This document shows, in pieces, positions 25,387 to 34,423 of a stretch of DNA of 64,000 nt. The position numbers and the translations under genes were made by a program. The stretch is from CAVXNP01 sp963763305 (GTDB lineage: Bacteria; Pseudomonadota; Gammaproteobacteria; Xanthomonadales; Rhodanobacteraceae). How positions within the stretch are numbered: position 1 is the stretch's first letter; each line of letters opens with the position of its first letter. The stretch covers positions 2,790,001-2,854,000 of the forward strand of contig CAVXNP010000001.1 of assembly GCA_963763305.1 (NCBI GenBank), written 5' to 3'. Under the pieces are notes generated by a model. That model ran no database searches. It was not told the DNA's origin and saw only the letters and a program-made list of their open reading frames with translations.

Positions 25387-27021
25387 ATGACCGACGACCG
25401 CCCGACTTTGCTGTTTGCCGAGCACGCCCGGCGCCTGGCCGGAACCCACCTTCGTCAGTTGTTGCAGGATCCGGATCGCAACCGGCGATTGCGACAGGCG
25501 GCCGGTCCTGTTCAGCTGGATCTCAGTCGGCAGAAACTCGACCAGGAGGCGCTCGCGGCGCTGGGCACCTACGCCGAGGCCAGTGGCTGGCAGGCCGCGC
25601 GCGACGCGATGTTCGCCGGCGCCGAGATCAACCGCTCCGAACATCGCGCGGTACTGCATACCGCGCTGCGAGCCGGTGGCTCGCGGCTGCCGTCTCCCGC
25701 ACCGCGCGGGGTCACCGGCGAGATCGAAGCGGCCCTGCACAAGATCGAGCGGCTGGTCGACGCGATCGAGCGTGGCGACAGTGCCGCGCTGGGACTTCCG
25801 GCCACGGTCACCGATGTGGTCAACATCGGCATCGGCGGGTCCGACCTGGGCCCGCGGCTTGCGGTGAACGCGCTGGCCCCGTTCCACGTGCCGCATCTGC
25901 GCAACCACTTCCTGACCAACGTCGACGGACAGGCGGCGCACGAGTTGATGCAGCGGCTGGACCCCGCCACCACCCTGGTGATCATGGTGTCCAAGACCTT
26001 CACCACGCAGGAGACCCTGCTCAATGGCGAGGTGTTGCGCGAGTGGATCGTGGCAGCCCATGGCGGCGACGACCAGGCGGTCGCGCGACATTTCCTTGGT
26101 GTGAGCGCCAACGTGAAGACCGCGCAGGCGTGGGGGATTTCGCCCGCCAACATCTACCCGATGTGGGATTTCGTCGGCGGCCGCTATTCAATGTGGTCGG
26201 CGGTGGGCGTGTCGCTGGCACTGGCGATCGGCATGCAGCGCTTCCGCGAATTGCTGGACGGTGCGGCGGCGATGGACGACCACTTCCGCAGTGCGCCCTG
26301 GCCGGAAAACCTGCCGGTGCTGCTGGCCCTGACCGAGGTCTGGAATCGCAACGTGCTCGATCGCACCAGCCGGGCGGTGGTGCCGTACGCGGACCTGCTC
26401 ACCGATCTGCCCAGCTATCTGCAGCAGCTGGAAATGGAGAGCCTGGGCAAGCGGGTCACCGTGCAGGGCGAGCCCGTGGCGCAGGCGACCGTGCCGGTGG
26501 TCTGGGGTAGCGCCGGAACCAATGCGCAGCACGCCTACTTCCAGGCTCTGCACCAGGGCACCGACGTGGTGCCGCTGGAGCTGATCGGGGTGATCAACCC
26601 CGCACACGGCCTGCGCGGCAACCACGATGCGTTGCTGTCCAACCTGCTGGCGCAGGCGGCGGCGCTGGCGCTGGGCAAGACCTTCGACGAGGCTCTGGCC
26701 GAAGCCGGCCAGGGCGAGGATGGCGAGCGCCGCGCGCTGGCCGCGCAGCGCAGCTTCCCCGGCGACCGCCCCAGCACGTTGATCCTGCTCGACGCGCTGA
26801 CCCCGTCCAGCCTGGGGGCTCTGATCGCGATGTACGAGCACAAGGTATTCATGCTCGGGCATCTGTGGGGGATCAACGCGTTCGACCAGTGGGGCGTGGA
26901 GCTGGGCAAGAGCATTGCGCGGCAGATCCTGCCGGCCTTGCGCGGCGAGGACTCGGACGTGCCGCCGCTGGACCCGGCCACCTGCGCGTCGATCGAGGCA
27001 ATCCGGCAGCACCGCACCTAG
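25387..27021 (+). CDS. pgi: Glucose-6-phosphate isomerase
   Basis: Interconverts glucose-6-phosphate and fructose-6-phosphate in the cytoplasm. Motifs are NIGIGGSDLGP, SKTFTTQET (phosphate binding), GTNAQHAYFQALHQGTD with the catalytic Glu region, and WGINAFDQWGVELGK near the C-terminus. It has 544 residues, typical. The start is ATG 25387 (MTDDRPTLLF); the frame is open to 25357. The last two bases of the TAG stop are the first two bases of a MITE-like element's terminal repeat. Confidence 0.97.
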   Translation: MTDDRPTLLFAEHARRLAGTHLRQLLQDPDRNRRLRQAAGPVQLDLSRQKLDQEALAALGTYAEASGWQAARDAMFAGAEINRSEHRAVLHTALRAGGSRLPSPAPRGVTGEIEAALHKIERLVDAIERGDSAALGLPATVTDVVNIGIGGSDLGPRLAVNALAPFHVPHLRNHFLTNVDGQAAHELMQRLDPATTLVIMVSKTFTTQETLLNGEVLREWIVAAHGGDDQAVARHFLGVSANVKTAQAWGISPANIYPMWDFVGGRYSMWSAVGVSLALAIGMQRFRELLDGAAAMDDHFRSAPWPENLPVLLALTEVWNRNVLDRTSRAVVPYADLLTDLPSYLQQLEMESLGKRVTVQGEPVAQATVPVVWGSAGTNAQHAYFQALHQGTDVVPLELIGVINPAHGLRGNHDALLSNLLAQAAALALGKTFDEALAEAGQGEDGERRALAAQRSFPGDRPSTLILLDALTPSSLGALIAMYEHKVFMLGHLWGINAFDQWGVELGKSIARQILPALRGEDSDVPPLDPATCASIEAIRQHRT

Positions 27022-27403
27022 GGATGGTCTGATCAACCAGGCGCAGGCGTCACCGGTTCTGTTTGTTCGCAGGCCACAGGGGTGACGGTGTACGCGGGGA
27101 GGGCACATGGATGTGCCCGGCTCTGAGGGGCGAGGAAGGCAGACTGGCTGTCTGTCGAGGCGGCGCACCGCACGCGGGGAGTGACCATGGATGGTCACAG
27201 CTTTGAGGAGCGAGGAAGGCGTGTGGACAAACAGAACCGGCCCCAATCGACGGAATCCCATGCAGAAAAGGGTGATGCTCAAAAGGCCGCCATGCTGCGC
27301 CGCACGTCTTGAACAGACGGCCAGTCTGCCCGGCGCCGCACGACACACCCTGCCGGCCTTTTGAGCATCATGCCGCCTACGTCTGGTTGATCAGAGCATC
27401 CCT
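27020..27403. mobile_element. MITE-like element of about 384 bp with 29-bp terminal inverted repeats
   Basis: Positions 27020-27048 and the reverse complement of 27375-27403 match at 26 of 29 bases; the shared core is TCTGATCAACCAG. Inside are two direct copies of a CATGGATG hairpin cassette (27098-27144 and 27180-27226). Nested inverted repeats also occur, such as CCGGTTCTGTTTGT with its complement and GATGCTCAAAAGGCCG with its complement. No transposase frame is present. Size, ends and lack of coding capacity fit a non-autonomous element; I see no clear target-site duplication. It starts in the pgi stop codon. Confidence 0.65.
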
Positions 27404-27428
27404 GGAGCGGCCGCGTGGGGGCGGCGGC

Positions 27429-27575
27429 GTAGGGTGGGCTTCAGCCCACCAGCTTTCAGCTTTCAGCTTTTCCGCTTTTCAGCTTTTCCGCTTTTCAGCT
27501 TTCGCTTTTCAGCTTTTCCGCTTTGTTGGCTGGTGGGCTGAAGCCCACCCTACGCCCACCCTGCGCCCACCCTAC
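27429..27575. repeat. REP family A pair enclosing CAGCTTTTCCGCTTTT-type repeats
   Basis: The GTAGGGTGGGCTTCAGCCC palindrome at 27429 and its inverse (to 27553) flank a run of CAGCTTTTC and CGCTTTT units (27450-27535). On the right, two further inverted heads (GCCCACCCTRC) extend the element into queG; the outermost GTAG gives the queG stop codon. Together with the MITE this fills the 550-base pgi-queG gap. Confidence 0.85.
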
Positions 27576-28645
27576 AAAGGCCGCCCCGCATGCTGGGCGA
27601 GCGCCCAGGCCACGTGCTCGCGGACCACGGAGGAGGGGTGCTCTGCATTCGCGCGCAGTGCCTCGATCACCCCGGGCGACGAGGGTGCGTTGCCCAGCGC
27701 GACGGCAATATTGCGCAGCCAGCCCTGGTAGCCGGTGCGCCGGATCGCCATGCCCTCGGTCCGACGCAGGAATTCCTCCTCGCTCCAGGCGAACAGTTCC
27801 AGCAATTTCGCTCCGTCGAGACGGTGCCGTGGCGCGAAATCCGGTTCGACGGCGTCCTGCGCGAACTTGTTCCAGGGACAGACCAGCTGGCAGTCGTCGC
27901 AGCCGAAGATCCGGTTGCCGATCGGTGCGCGCAGTTCCTCGGGGATCGTTCCTTTGAGTTCGATGGTGAGGTAGGAAATGCAGCGTCGTGCATCGAGCTG
28001 GTAAGGGCCGGTGATGGCGCCGGTCGGGCACACCTCCATGCAACGGCTGCAGCTGCCGCAATGTGCGCTGGCGGGTGTGTCCAGCGGCAGCGGCAGATCG
28101 GTGTACAGCTCGCCGAGAAAGAAATACGAGCCGGCCTGGCGGTTGATCAGCACGGTGTGCTTTCCGATCCAGCCCAGCCCCGCGTTGCGCGCGAGGGCCT
28201 TTTCCAGCACCGGCGCCGAGTCGACGTAGGCGCGGTAGCCGAAATCGCCCACCGCAGCGCCGATCCGGTCGGCCAGCTTCTGCAGGCGGCTGCGCAGCAG
28301 CTTGTGGTAGTCCCGGCCCAGCGCGTAGCGCGACACGTAGCCGGCCTCCCCATCCCCGAGCACCTCCCAGGCATTACGGGTGCCTGGCGGCACGTAGTCC
28401 ATGCGGACCGAGATGACACGCTGCGTGCCAGGTTCCAGTTCGGCCGGCCGGCTGCGCTTGCGGCCATGTCGCGCCATATAGCTCATTTCGCCATGACGCT
28501 GGTCTGCCAGCCATCGTTCCAGGTGCAGCTCGTCCGGCGCCAGGTCGACCCCGCTGATACCGGCCTGGGCAAAGCCCAGTTCATGCGCCCAGCGCTTGAT
28601 ATCGCGGGCCAGCGCGTCGTAGTCGGTGTCGACAGGAGGAGACAT
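27572..28645 (-). CDS. queG: Epoxyqueuosine reductase QueG
   Basis: Final step of queuosine synthesis in tRNA: reduces epoxyqueuosine using cobalamin and two [4Fe-4S] clusters. The cluster ligands are CGSCSRCMEVCP and CDDCQLVCPWN. The putative proton-donor Asp lies in AYVDSAPVLEK, and WIGKHT is conserved. It has 357 residues, normal. Its TAG stop lies in the GTAG head of a family A REP. The start ATG 28645 is six bases after TACAAT on the minus strand, suggesting a leaderless transcript. It diverges from nnr. Confidence 0.95.
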   Translation of the reverse strand: MSPPVDTDYDALARDIKRWAHELGFAQAGISGVDLAPDELHLERWLADQRHGEMSYMARHGRKRSRPAELEPGTQRVISVRMDYVPPGTRNAWEVLGDGEAGYVSRYALGRDYHKLLRSRLQKLADRIGAAVGDFGYRAYVDSAPVLEKALARNAGLGWIGKHTVLINRQAGSYFFLGELYTDLPLPLDTPASAHCGSCSRCMEVCPTGAITGPYQLDARRCISYLTIELKGTIPEELRAPIGNRIFGCDDCQLVCPWNKFAQDAVEPDFAPRHRLDGAKLLELFAWSEEEFLRRTEGMAIRRTGYQGWLRNIAVALGNAPSSPGVIEALRANAEHPSSVVREHVAWALAQHAGRPL

Positions 28646-28688
28646 GCGTCCATTGTAGGCGCTGACGCCAGCTTGCTACGGCGAGGCC

Positions 28689-28694
28689 TATAAT
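28689..28694 (+). promoter_or_regulatory. -10 element six bases before the nnr start codon
   Basis: TATAAT at 28689-28694 is followed by CGGCTG and then the nnr ATG. Transcription would begin at or next to the A of ATG, so the mRNA would be leaderless. I see no good -35 box, and no Shine-Dalgarno sequence before the ATG. Confidence 0.5.
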
Positions 28695-28700
28695 CGGCTG

Positions 28701-30182
28701 ATGACCGATTGCCCATTCCGCCATCGCCTGTACACCGTCGAACAGGTGCGCGCCCTGGATCGTCGGGCTGCGGCCGGCCAGGACACCAGCGGCTACGAAC
28801 TGATGAACCGCGCGGCATGGGCCGCTCTTGGCTGTTTGCGGAAGCATTGGCCGCAGGTGCAACGCATCGCGGTGTACTGCGGCCCGGGCAACAATGGCGG
28901 CGATGGCGCACTGCTCGGGCTGCTCGCCAGCAAGGCCGGTATCGGCGTCTCGCTGGTGGCGCTGCCCGGTGAGCCGCGTGGAGATGCCGCATTGGCCAGG
29001 CAGGCCTATCAGGCGGCCGGTGGAAATGTGCACGAATGGCGCGGCGAGGGTGGCTTGCCGGATGCCGACCTGCATGTCGATGCGCTCTACGGGACCGGGC
29101 TGCGCGATGCCCTGCCCGAGTCGGCGGCGGCGCTGGTGCGGCGGATCCAGGCCAGCGGTAGGCCGATATTGTCGCTGGATGTGCCGTCGGGTCTGAACGC
29201 CGACACCGGCCACTGCGCGGGGGTAGCGGTGCATGCCACGGTGACGGTCAGTTTCATTGCCGCCAAGCGTGGCCTGTATACCGGCCGGGCATCGGCCCAT
29301 GTGGGCCTGCTCGAGCTCGACCCGCTGGACCTGCCCGAGTCGCTATGGCGCGAGCAGCCGGTGGACGCGCAGTTGCTCGACGCGGTTGCGCTGCCGCCGC
29401 GCAGGCGCGACGCGCACAAGGGTGATTTCGGGCACCTGCTGGCGATTGGCGGCGACCACGGCATGGGCGGCGCGATCCGTCTGTGCGGCGAGGCCGGTTT
29501 GCGTACGGGTGCCGGCCGGGTCAGCGTGGCAACACGCGCCGAGCATATTACCGCCCTCAACAGCGGCTGCCCCGAGTTGATGGCGCATGCGGTCAACGGG
29601 CCGCAGGCGCTGGAGCCGCTGCTGCAGCGCGCCGATACCGTCGTGTTGGGACCGGGCCTGGGGCGGGACGCCTGGGGGCATGCGCTGTGGCTGACCGCGC
29701 TCGACAGCGCCCGCCCGCTGGTACTCGATGCCGACGGTCTCAACCTGCTGGCACTGGAAAAACGCCGGTTCGAGCAACCGGTGGTGCTGACACCTCATCC
29801 GGGGGAGGCCGCGCGCCTGCTCGGGACAGCGGTCGCGGCGGTCGCGGCGGACCGTTTCGCTGCGGTGCGAGCATTGGCACACGCCTTCAATGCCGTGGTG
29901 GTGCTCAAGGGCTCCGGCACCCTGGTGGCCGACGCGGACGGACGCGTGGGGGTGTGCCCGTGGGGCAACCCGGGCATGGCCTCCGGCGGCATGGGCGACC
30001 TGCTGGCCGGGATCATCGCCGCCCTGATGGGGCAGGGCATGTCGCCCTGGCAGGCGGCCACTTGCGGGGTAGGCCTGCATGCCCGCGCGGGCGACATGGC
30101 GGCCCGCAAAGGCGAGCGCGGACTGATCGCCCGCGACCTGCTCGGGCCACTGAGGGGCTTGCTCAACGGGATCGACCCATGA
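28701..30182 (+). CDS. nnr: Bifunctional NAD(P)HX epimerase / NAD(P)HX dehydratase
   Basis: Repairs hydrated NADH and NADPH. The N-terminal half (about 1-215) is the epimerase, with CGPGNNGGDG and SLDVPSGLNADTG. The C-terminal half (about 225-493) is the ADP/ATP-dependent dehydratase, with PRRRDAHKGDFGH, VLTPHPGEAARL and GNPGMASGGMGDLLAG. It has 493 residues, as in E. coli Nnr. It heads the nnr-tsaE-amiC-mutL cluster; its stop overlaps tsaE (ATGA). Confidence 0.95.
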   Translation: MTDCPFRHRLYTVEQVRALDRRAAAGQDTSGYELMNRAAWAALGCLRKHWPQVQRIAVYCGPGNNGGDGALLGLLASKAGIGVSLVALPGEPRGDAALARQAYQAAGGNVHEWRGEGGLPDADLHVDALYGTGLRDALPESAAALVRRIQASGRPILSLDVPSGLNADTGHCAGVAVHATVTVSFIAAKRGLYTGRASAHVGLLELDPLDLPESLWREQPVDAQLLDAVALPPRRRDAHKGDFGHLLAIGGDHGMGGAIRLCGEAGLRTGAGRVSVATRAEHITALNSGCPELMAHAVNGPQALEPLLQRADTVVLGPGLGRDAWGHALWLTALDSARPLVLDADGLNLLALEKRRFEQPVVLTPHPGEAARLLGTAVAAVAADRFAAVRALAHAFNAVVVLKGSGTLVADADGRVGVCPWGNPGMASGGMGDLLAGIIAALMGQGMSPWQAATCGVGLHARAGDMAARKGERGLIARDLLGPLRGLLNGIDP

Positions 30183-30676
30183 GCGAGGCAAGCTGGGGGC
30201 TTGTCGACGAAGCGGCCACCACGGCGCTGGGACGCCAACTGGCCGCGGCGGTGCAGGCCGGCGGCCTGGTGGTGTACCTGCATGGCGACCTGGGTGCCGG
30301 CAAGACCAGCCTGGCGCGGGCCCTGCTGGGCGCGCTGGGCGCGGGGCAGCGCATCAAGAGCCCCACATACAGTCTGGTCGAGAGCTACCCGCTGGCCGAC
30401 CGCACCGCCTGGCACCTGGACCTGTATCGCATCGCCGATCCGGGCGAACTGGAGTGGCTGGGACTGGATGCGCTGGCCGAGCCGACCGCGGTGGTGCTGG
30501 TGGAGTGGCCGGGCCGGGGGCAGGGCGCGCTACCGGTGGCGGACCTGGAGATCTTCCTGAGCTATGCCGGTGACGGTCGCCACGCGCGGGCGGTTTCGTG
30601 CACCGAGCGCGGCGAGCAGGTGCTGGGAAAGTGGCTGTCGATGGCGCCGGAAGGCATGCCTGCGGCCGCCCGCTGA
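30179..30676 (+). CDS. tsaE: tRNA threonylcarbamoyladenosine synthesis ATPase TsaE
   Basis: Partner of TsaB and TsaD in making t6A37 on ANN-decoding tRNAs. Walker A is GDLGAGKT (residues 36-43). The SPTYSLVE and HLDLYRI motifs and VEWPGRG follow. It has 165 residues, normal. Its start is coupled to nnr by ATGA overlap. The amidase gene follows. Confidence 0.95.
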   Translation: MSEASWGLVDEAATTALGRQLAAAVQAGGLVVYLHGDLGAGKTSLARALLGALGAGQRIKSPTYSLVESYPLADRTAWHLDLYRIADPGELEWLGLDALAEPTAVVLVEWPGRGQGALPVADLEIFLSYAGDGRHARAVSCTERGEQVLGKWLSMAPEGMPAAAR

Positions 30677-30857
30677 CTGATTCAAGTGACTGTTTAACAA
30701 AAAGAAAATGGTTAGGTCTCAGCCGTCACGGGAAGGCGCTGGCATGCGTGGTTCGACGAGCGAAGCTTTAGCTGAATCGATGAATGTGGTGCAGGCTTCG
30801 GATATACAAGGGAAAACTGCCCTTGCAATCGCCCAAATCCTGCGCTTCAATGCGGCC

Positions 30858-32342
30858 ATGGGAGCTTCGCTGACTCGTCTGGGCCTACTGGGAATCGCCG
30901 CGCTGGCCGCGGTCGTCCCGATGCGCGCGGCACAGGCAGCACACGTGGAAGCGGCTCGGGTATGGGCCGGCCCCGAGCGCACCCGGGTGGTGTTCGACCT
31001 GTCCGGTCCGGCCGCCTATACCCTTCACCAGCAAGACGATCGCGTGGTGCTGGATATTTCCGGTAGCCGGTTGGCCCGCGGCTTCGACGTGCCTTCGGCG
31101 CAGGGCCTGTACAAGGGGTTGAGCGACCGCCGCCATGGTGCCTCGCTGGAACTGACCACGCGCACCGACACCCACATACGGCCCCACAGCTTCCTGCTCA
31201 AGCCCAGCGGCGACGCCGGCTACCGGCTGGTGCTGGATCTTTATCCCGGAAAGGACGCTCGTCCGGCGGCGACCGCTCAGGCCGATGCCAGGCCGGACAC
31301 CGAGCCGTCGCCAGCGGCCGTGCAATTATCGAAGAACACCGTGCTGTCGGTGCGCCAGGCGGCCGAGTTGCTCAAGGGCGACCGCAAGGTCATCGTGGCA
31401 GTCGATGCCGGCCACGGTGGCGAGGACCCCGGTGCACACGGGCCCGGCGGCACGCTGGAAAAGAACGTGACGCTGGCGGTGGCTCGTGCGCTGGCTCACG
31501 AGATCAATCAGCAGCCGGGCATGCAGGCGGTGTTGACCCGCGATGGCGACTATTTCATCCCGCTCAAGCGGCGCTACCAGATCGCGCGCCAGCAGAACGC
31601 CGACCTGTTCGTCTCGATCCATGCCGACTCTTTTCGCAACGGCGACGCCCGCGGTTCGTCGGTATGGGTGTTGTCACCGCGCGGCAAGACCAATACCGCG
31701 GCACGGCTGCTGGCCGACCGCGAAAACGGGGTCGACCTGATCGGTGGCGCGCAGTTGAGCGACATGGACGACGGCCTGGCGGCGGTGGTGCTGGACATGC
31801 AGCAGGGCTACGCGCTGCAGGCCAGCGAGTCGATCGCCGGCAACGTGCTCAAGGCGCTGTCCCGACTTGGACCGACCCACCGGGGCTATGTCGAACACGC
31901 CAACTTCGTGGTGCTGCGGTCGCCGGACGTGCCTTCGATCCTGGTCGAGACCGCGTTCATCAGCAATCCTGCCGAGGAACACAAGCTGCGCGACCCGGCA
32001 CACCAGAAACGTCTGGCCTCGGCGGTGATGGGCGGCGTGAAGAACTATTTCGAGTCCACGCCTCCACAGGGAACCTGGTTTGCCGCGCAGGCGGCACGAC
32101 GCAGCGGGCTGATCATGGCCTCGGCCTCCGCTCAGGTCGGCAAGGTTTCGGCTGCGTCGGTCGCCAGTCACAGCGCGCGCGCCGACGCGGGCGTGCGCGA
32201 CCTGCACCGGGTCGGTCGCGGCGAAAGCCTCAGTGGCATCGCCCACCAGTATGGCGTAAGCCTGAGTGCGCTGAAGAGCGCCAACCAGCTCGATGGCGAC
32301 TCGATCCGCGCCGGCGTGGTGCTCACCATCCCGACCGGCTGA
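30858..32342 (+). CDS. amiC: N-acetylmuramoyl-L-alanine amidase with AMIN and LysM domains (AmiC type)
   Basis: Periplasmic zinc amidase that cleaves septal peptidoglycan during cell separation. Order: signal peptide (MGASLTRLGLLGIAALA..., cleavage AQA), AMIN domain (to about 125) for septal targeting, amidase_3 with zinc ligands in DAGHGGEDPGAHG, SIHADS and VETAFISN, and a C-terminal LysM repeat (HRVGRGESLSGIAHQYG). The frame is open to 30708; ATG 30744 has a good AAGG site. Codons before 30858 are AT-richer (TTA, ATA, AAA), unlike the gene. I prefer 30858 because it begins the signal peptide, but its ribosome site is weak, so the start is uncertain. Confidence 0.88.
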   Translation: MGASLTRLGLLGIAALAAVVPMRAAQAAHVEAARVWAGPERTRVVFDLSGPAAYTLHQQDDRVVLDISGSRLARGFDVPSAQGLYKGLSDRRHGASLELTTRTDTHIRPHSFLLKPSGDAGYRLVLDLYPGKDARPAATAQADARPDTEPSPAAVQLSKNTVLSVRQAAELLKGDRKVIVAVDAGHGGEDPGAHGPGGTLEKNVTLAVARALAHEINQQPGMQAVLTRDGDYFIPLKRRYQIARQQNADLFVSIHADSFRNGDARGSSVWVLSPRGKTNTAARLLADRENGVDLIGGAQLSDMDDGLAAVVLDMQQGYALQASESIAGNVLKALSRLGPTHRGYVEHANFVVLRSPDVPSILVETAFISNPAEEHKLRDPAHQKRLASAVMGGVKNYFESTPPQGTWFAAQAARRSGLIMASASAQVGKVSAASVASHSARADAGVRDLHRVGRGESLSGIAHQYGVSLSALKSANQLDGDSIRAGVVLTIPTG

Positions 32343-32409
32343 AGGGCGAAACCGGCCCGTAGGTGGCTTTCGGCTTTCGCTGCCGGGAGCGCTCGCTTAA
32401 GCTTGGCCG

Positions 32410-34242
32410 ATGTCGATCATCCGCCAGCTTCCTCCCGACCTCATCAACCAGATTGCCGCCGGCGAGGTCATCGAGCGGCCTTCTTCGGTGGTCAAGGAGC
32501 TGGTCGAAAACAGCCTCGATGCCGGAGCAAGCCGGGTGGAAGTGGATATCGAGGCGGGCGGCGCGCGCCTGATACGGGTGCGCGACAACGGCGGCGGCAT
32601 CGCCGCGGACGAGCTGGCGCTGGCGGTGGCCTCGCACGCCACCAGCAAGATCGGCAGCTTCGATGATCTGGAACACGTAGCCAGCATGGGCTTCCGTGGC
32701 GAGGCGCTGGCTTCGGTCTCGTCGGTGGCGCGCTTCGCCCTGACTTCGCGCCCGCGCGACAGCGACAGCGCGTTCCGGATCGAAGTCGATGGCGGTCGCC
32801 TGCAGCAGGCGCGCCCGGCGCAGCATCCGCCGGGCACCAGCGTCGAAGTGCGCGACCTGTTCTACAACGTGCCGGCGCGGCGCAAGTTCCTGCGCGCCGA
32901 GCGCACGGAAATGGCGCATATCGACGATCTGCTCAAGTCGCTCTCGCTGGCGCGTCCCACGGTGGAGTTCCGGCTCAGCAACAACGGCAAGCCGTTGCGC
33001 GTGTTCAAGCCCTGCGACAACCAGGCCAGCGCCTTGCTGCGCGTGGCCGACGTGCTGGGCGAGGCATTCCCCGGGCAGAGCCTGCGCATCGAGCACGCCG
33101 CCGCCGGCATGCAGCTGTCCGGCTGGGTTGGCCTGCCCACCGCATCGCGTTCGCAATCGGACTCGCAGTATTTCTTCGTTAACGGGCGCCTGGTCCGCGA
33201 TCGGGTGGTCGCCCATGCGGTACGCCAGGCCTACGCGGACGTGCTGTTCCACGGTCGCCATCCGGCGTTCGTGCTGTACCTGGAACTGGACCCGGCCGGC
33301 GTCGACGTCAATGTGCATCCGGCCAAGCACGAAGTGCGCTTCCGCGAGCAGCGACTGGTCCACGACTTCCTGTTCCGCAGCCTGCACGAGGCGCTGGCGC
33401 AGACCCGCGCCGGGCAGGCGGGCATGCCCGAGCCAGCGATGGCGAGGGCCGAGGCGGTTTCGGCGATGCCGGCCGTATCGGGCCGCACGCCGGCGTACGC
33501 CGGTGTTGCGAGCTATGCCGGTGCGTCCGGTCAGAGCCGGTTGAACCTGGCGGTGGGCGAGGCACCCCTGTCCGGGTACGCCGCGTTGCTGGGCGAATCA
33601 CCGGCGTCCGGCAACATGGCCGCGGCTGCACCGATGCCCACCCAGGACGACAGCGAGGCCCCGCCACTGGGCTTTGCCATCGCCCAGCTCAAGAGCATCT
33701 ACATCCTCGCCGAGAATGCGCACGGGCTGGTGCTGGTGGACATGCACGCGGCGCACGAGCGCATCACCTACGAACGACTCAAGAGCGGTCGCGCCTGCAG
33801 CAACCTGCGCTCGCAGATGTTGCTGGTGCCGCTGAGCCTGGCGGTCAGCGCCAAGGAGGCGGCCGCCGCCGAGGAACACGCCGAGGCACTGGCCGAGTGG
33901 GGTCTGGAGCTGTCGCGCAGCGGCCCGTCGACGGTGGTGGTGCGGCGCATTCCGGCCTTGCTCGAAGGCGCCGACGTCAGCCAGCTGACCCGCGACGTAC
34001 TCTCGGAACTGGCCCAGCACGGCAGTTCGCGGCGGCTGCAGGAGCTGGAGAACGAACTGCTCTCCACCATGGCCTGCCACGGCTCGGTTCGCGCGGGACG
34101 GCGCTTGTCGCCGCCGGAAATGAACGCGTTGCTGCGCGAGATGGAGGCGACCGAGCGCTCCGGGCAGTGCAACCACGGTCGCCCCACCTGGACCCAGTTG
34201 AGCCTGGCCGAGCTGGACAAGTTGTTCCTGCGCGGCCGGTGA
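32410..34242 (+). CDS. mutL: DNA mismatch repair protein MutL
   Basis: Couples MutS recognition to strand incision. The N-terminal GHKL ATPase shows GEVIERPSSVVKELVENS, DNGGGI, HATSKI and GFRGEALAS. After a variable Ala/Pro-rich linker (about 345-415), the C-terminal domain carries DMHAAHERITYE, matching the endonuclease motif DxHAxxExxxxE, and a terminal QCNHGRP. The intrinsic nuclease is therefore probably active, unlike in MutH-containing enterics. It has 610 residues. It is 67 bases after amiC. Confidence 0.95.
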   Translation: MSIIRQLPPDLINQIAAGEVIERPSSVVKELVENSLDAGASRVEVDIEAGGARLIRVRDNGGGIAADELALAVASHATSKIGSFDDLEHVASMGFRGEALASVSSVARFALTSRPRDSDSAFRIEVDGGRLQQARPAQHPPGTSVEVRDLFYNVPARRKFLRAERTEMAHIDDLLKSLSLARPTVEFRLSNNGKPLRVFKPCDNQASALLRVADVLGEAFPGQSLRIEHAAAGMQLSGWVGLPTASRSQSDSQYFFVNGRLVRDRVVAHAVRQAYADVLFHGRHPAFVLYLELDPAGVDVNVHPAKHEVRFREQRLVHDFLFRSLHEALAQTRAGQAGMPEPAMARAEAVSAMPAVSGRTPAYAGVASYAGASGQSRLNLAVGEAPLSGYAALLGESPASGNMAAAAPMPTQDDSEAPPLGFAIAQLKSIYILAENAHGLVLVDMHAAHERITYERLKSGRACSNLRSQMLLVPLSLAVSAKEAAAAEEHAEALAEWGLELSRSGPSTVVVRRIPALLEGADVSQLTRDVLSELAQHGSSRRLQELENELLSTMACHGSVRAGRRLSPPEMNALLREMEATERSGQCNHGRPTWTQLSLAELDKLFLRGR

Positions 34243-34257
34243 TGAGGGTCGCCCGAA

Positions 34258-34328
34258 GGGCGGGCTTCAGTCCACCCGCTCTTGCGCGCTTCCGCTTGGT
34301 GGGCCCGGTGGGCTGAAGCCCACCCTGC
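34258..34328. repeat. REP family A pair, short centre
   Basis: GGGCGGGCTTCAGTCCACCC and GGTGGGCTGAAGCCCACC are inverted around a 29-base centre containing TTCCGCTTGGTG. It is downstream of mutL. The left copy has lost its GTAG head. Confidence 0.7.
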
Positions 34329-34423
34329 GATGACCGCCGACGACCTGCTCCGACCTCGCAGGTGCGCCGAGTGTATCGCTGAGCCGGTCGCCTATACTCG
34401 GGTGTCTTCCGATGGAGATCGCG

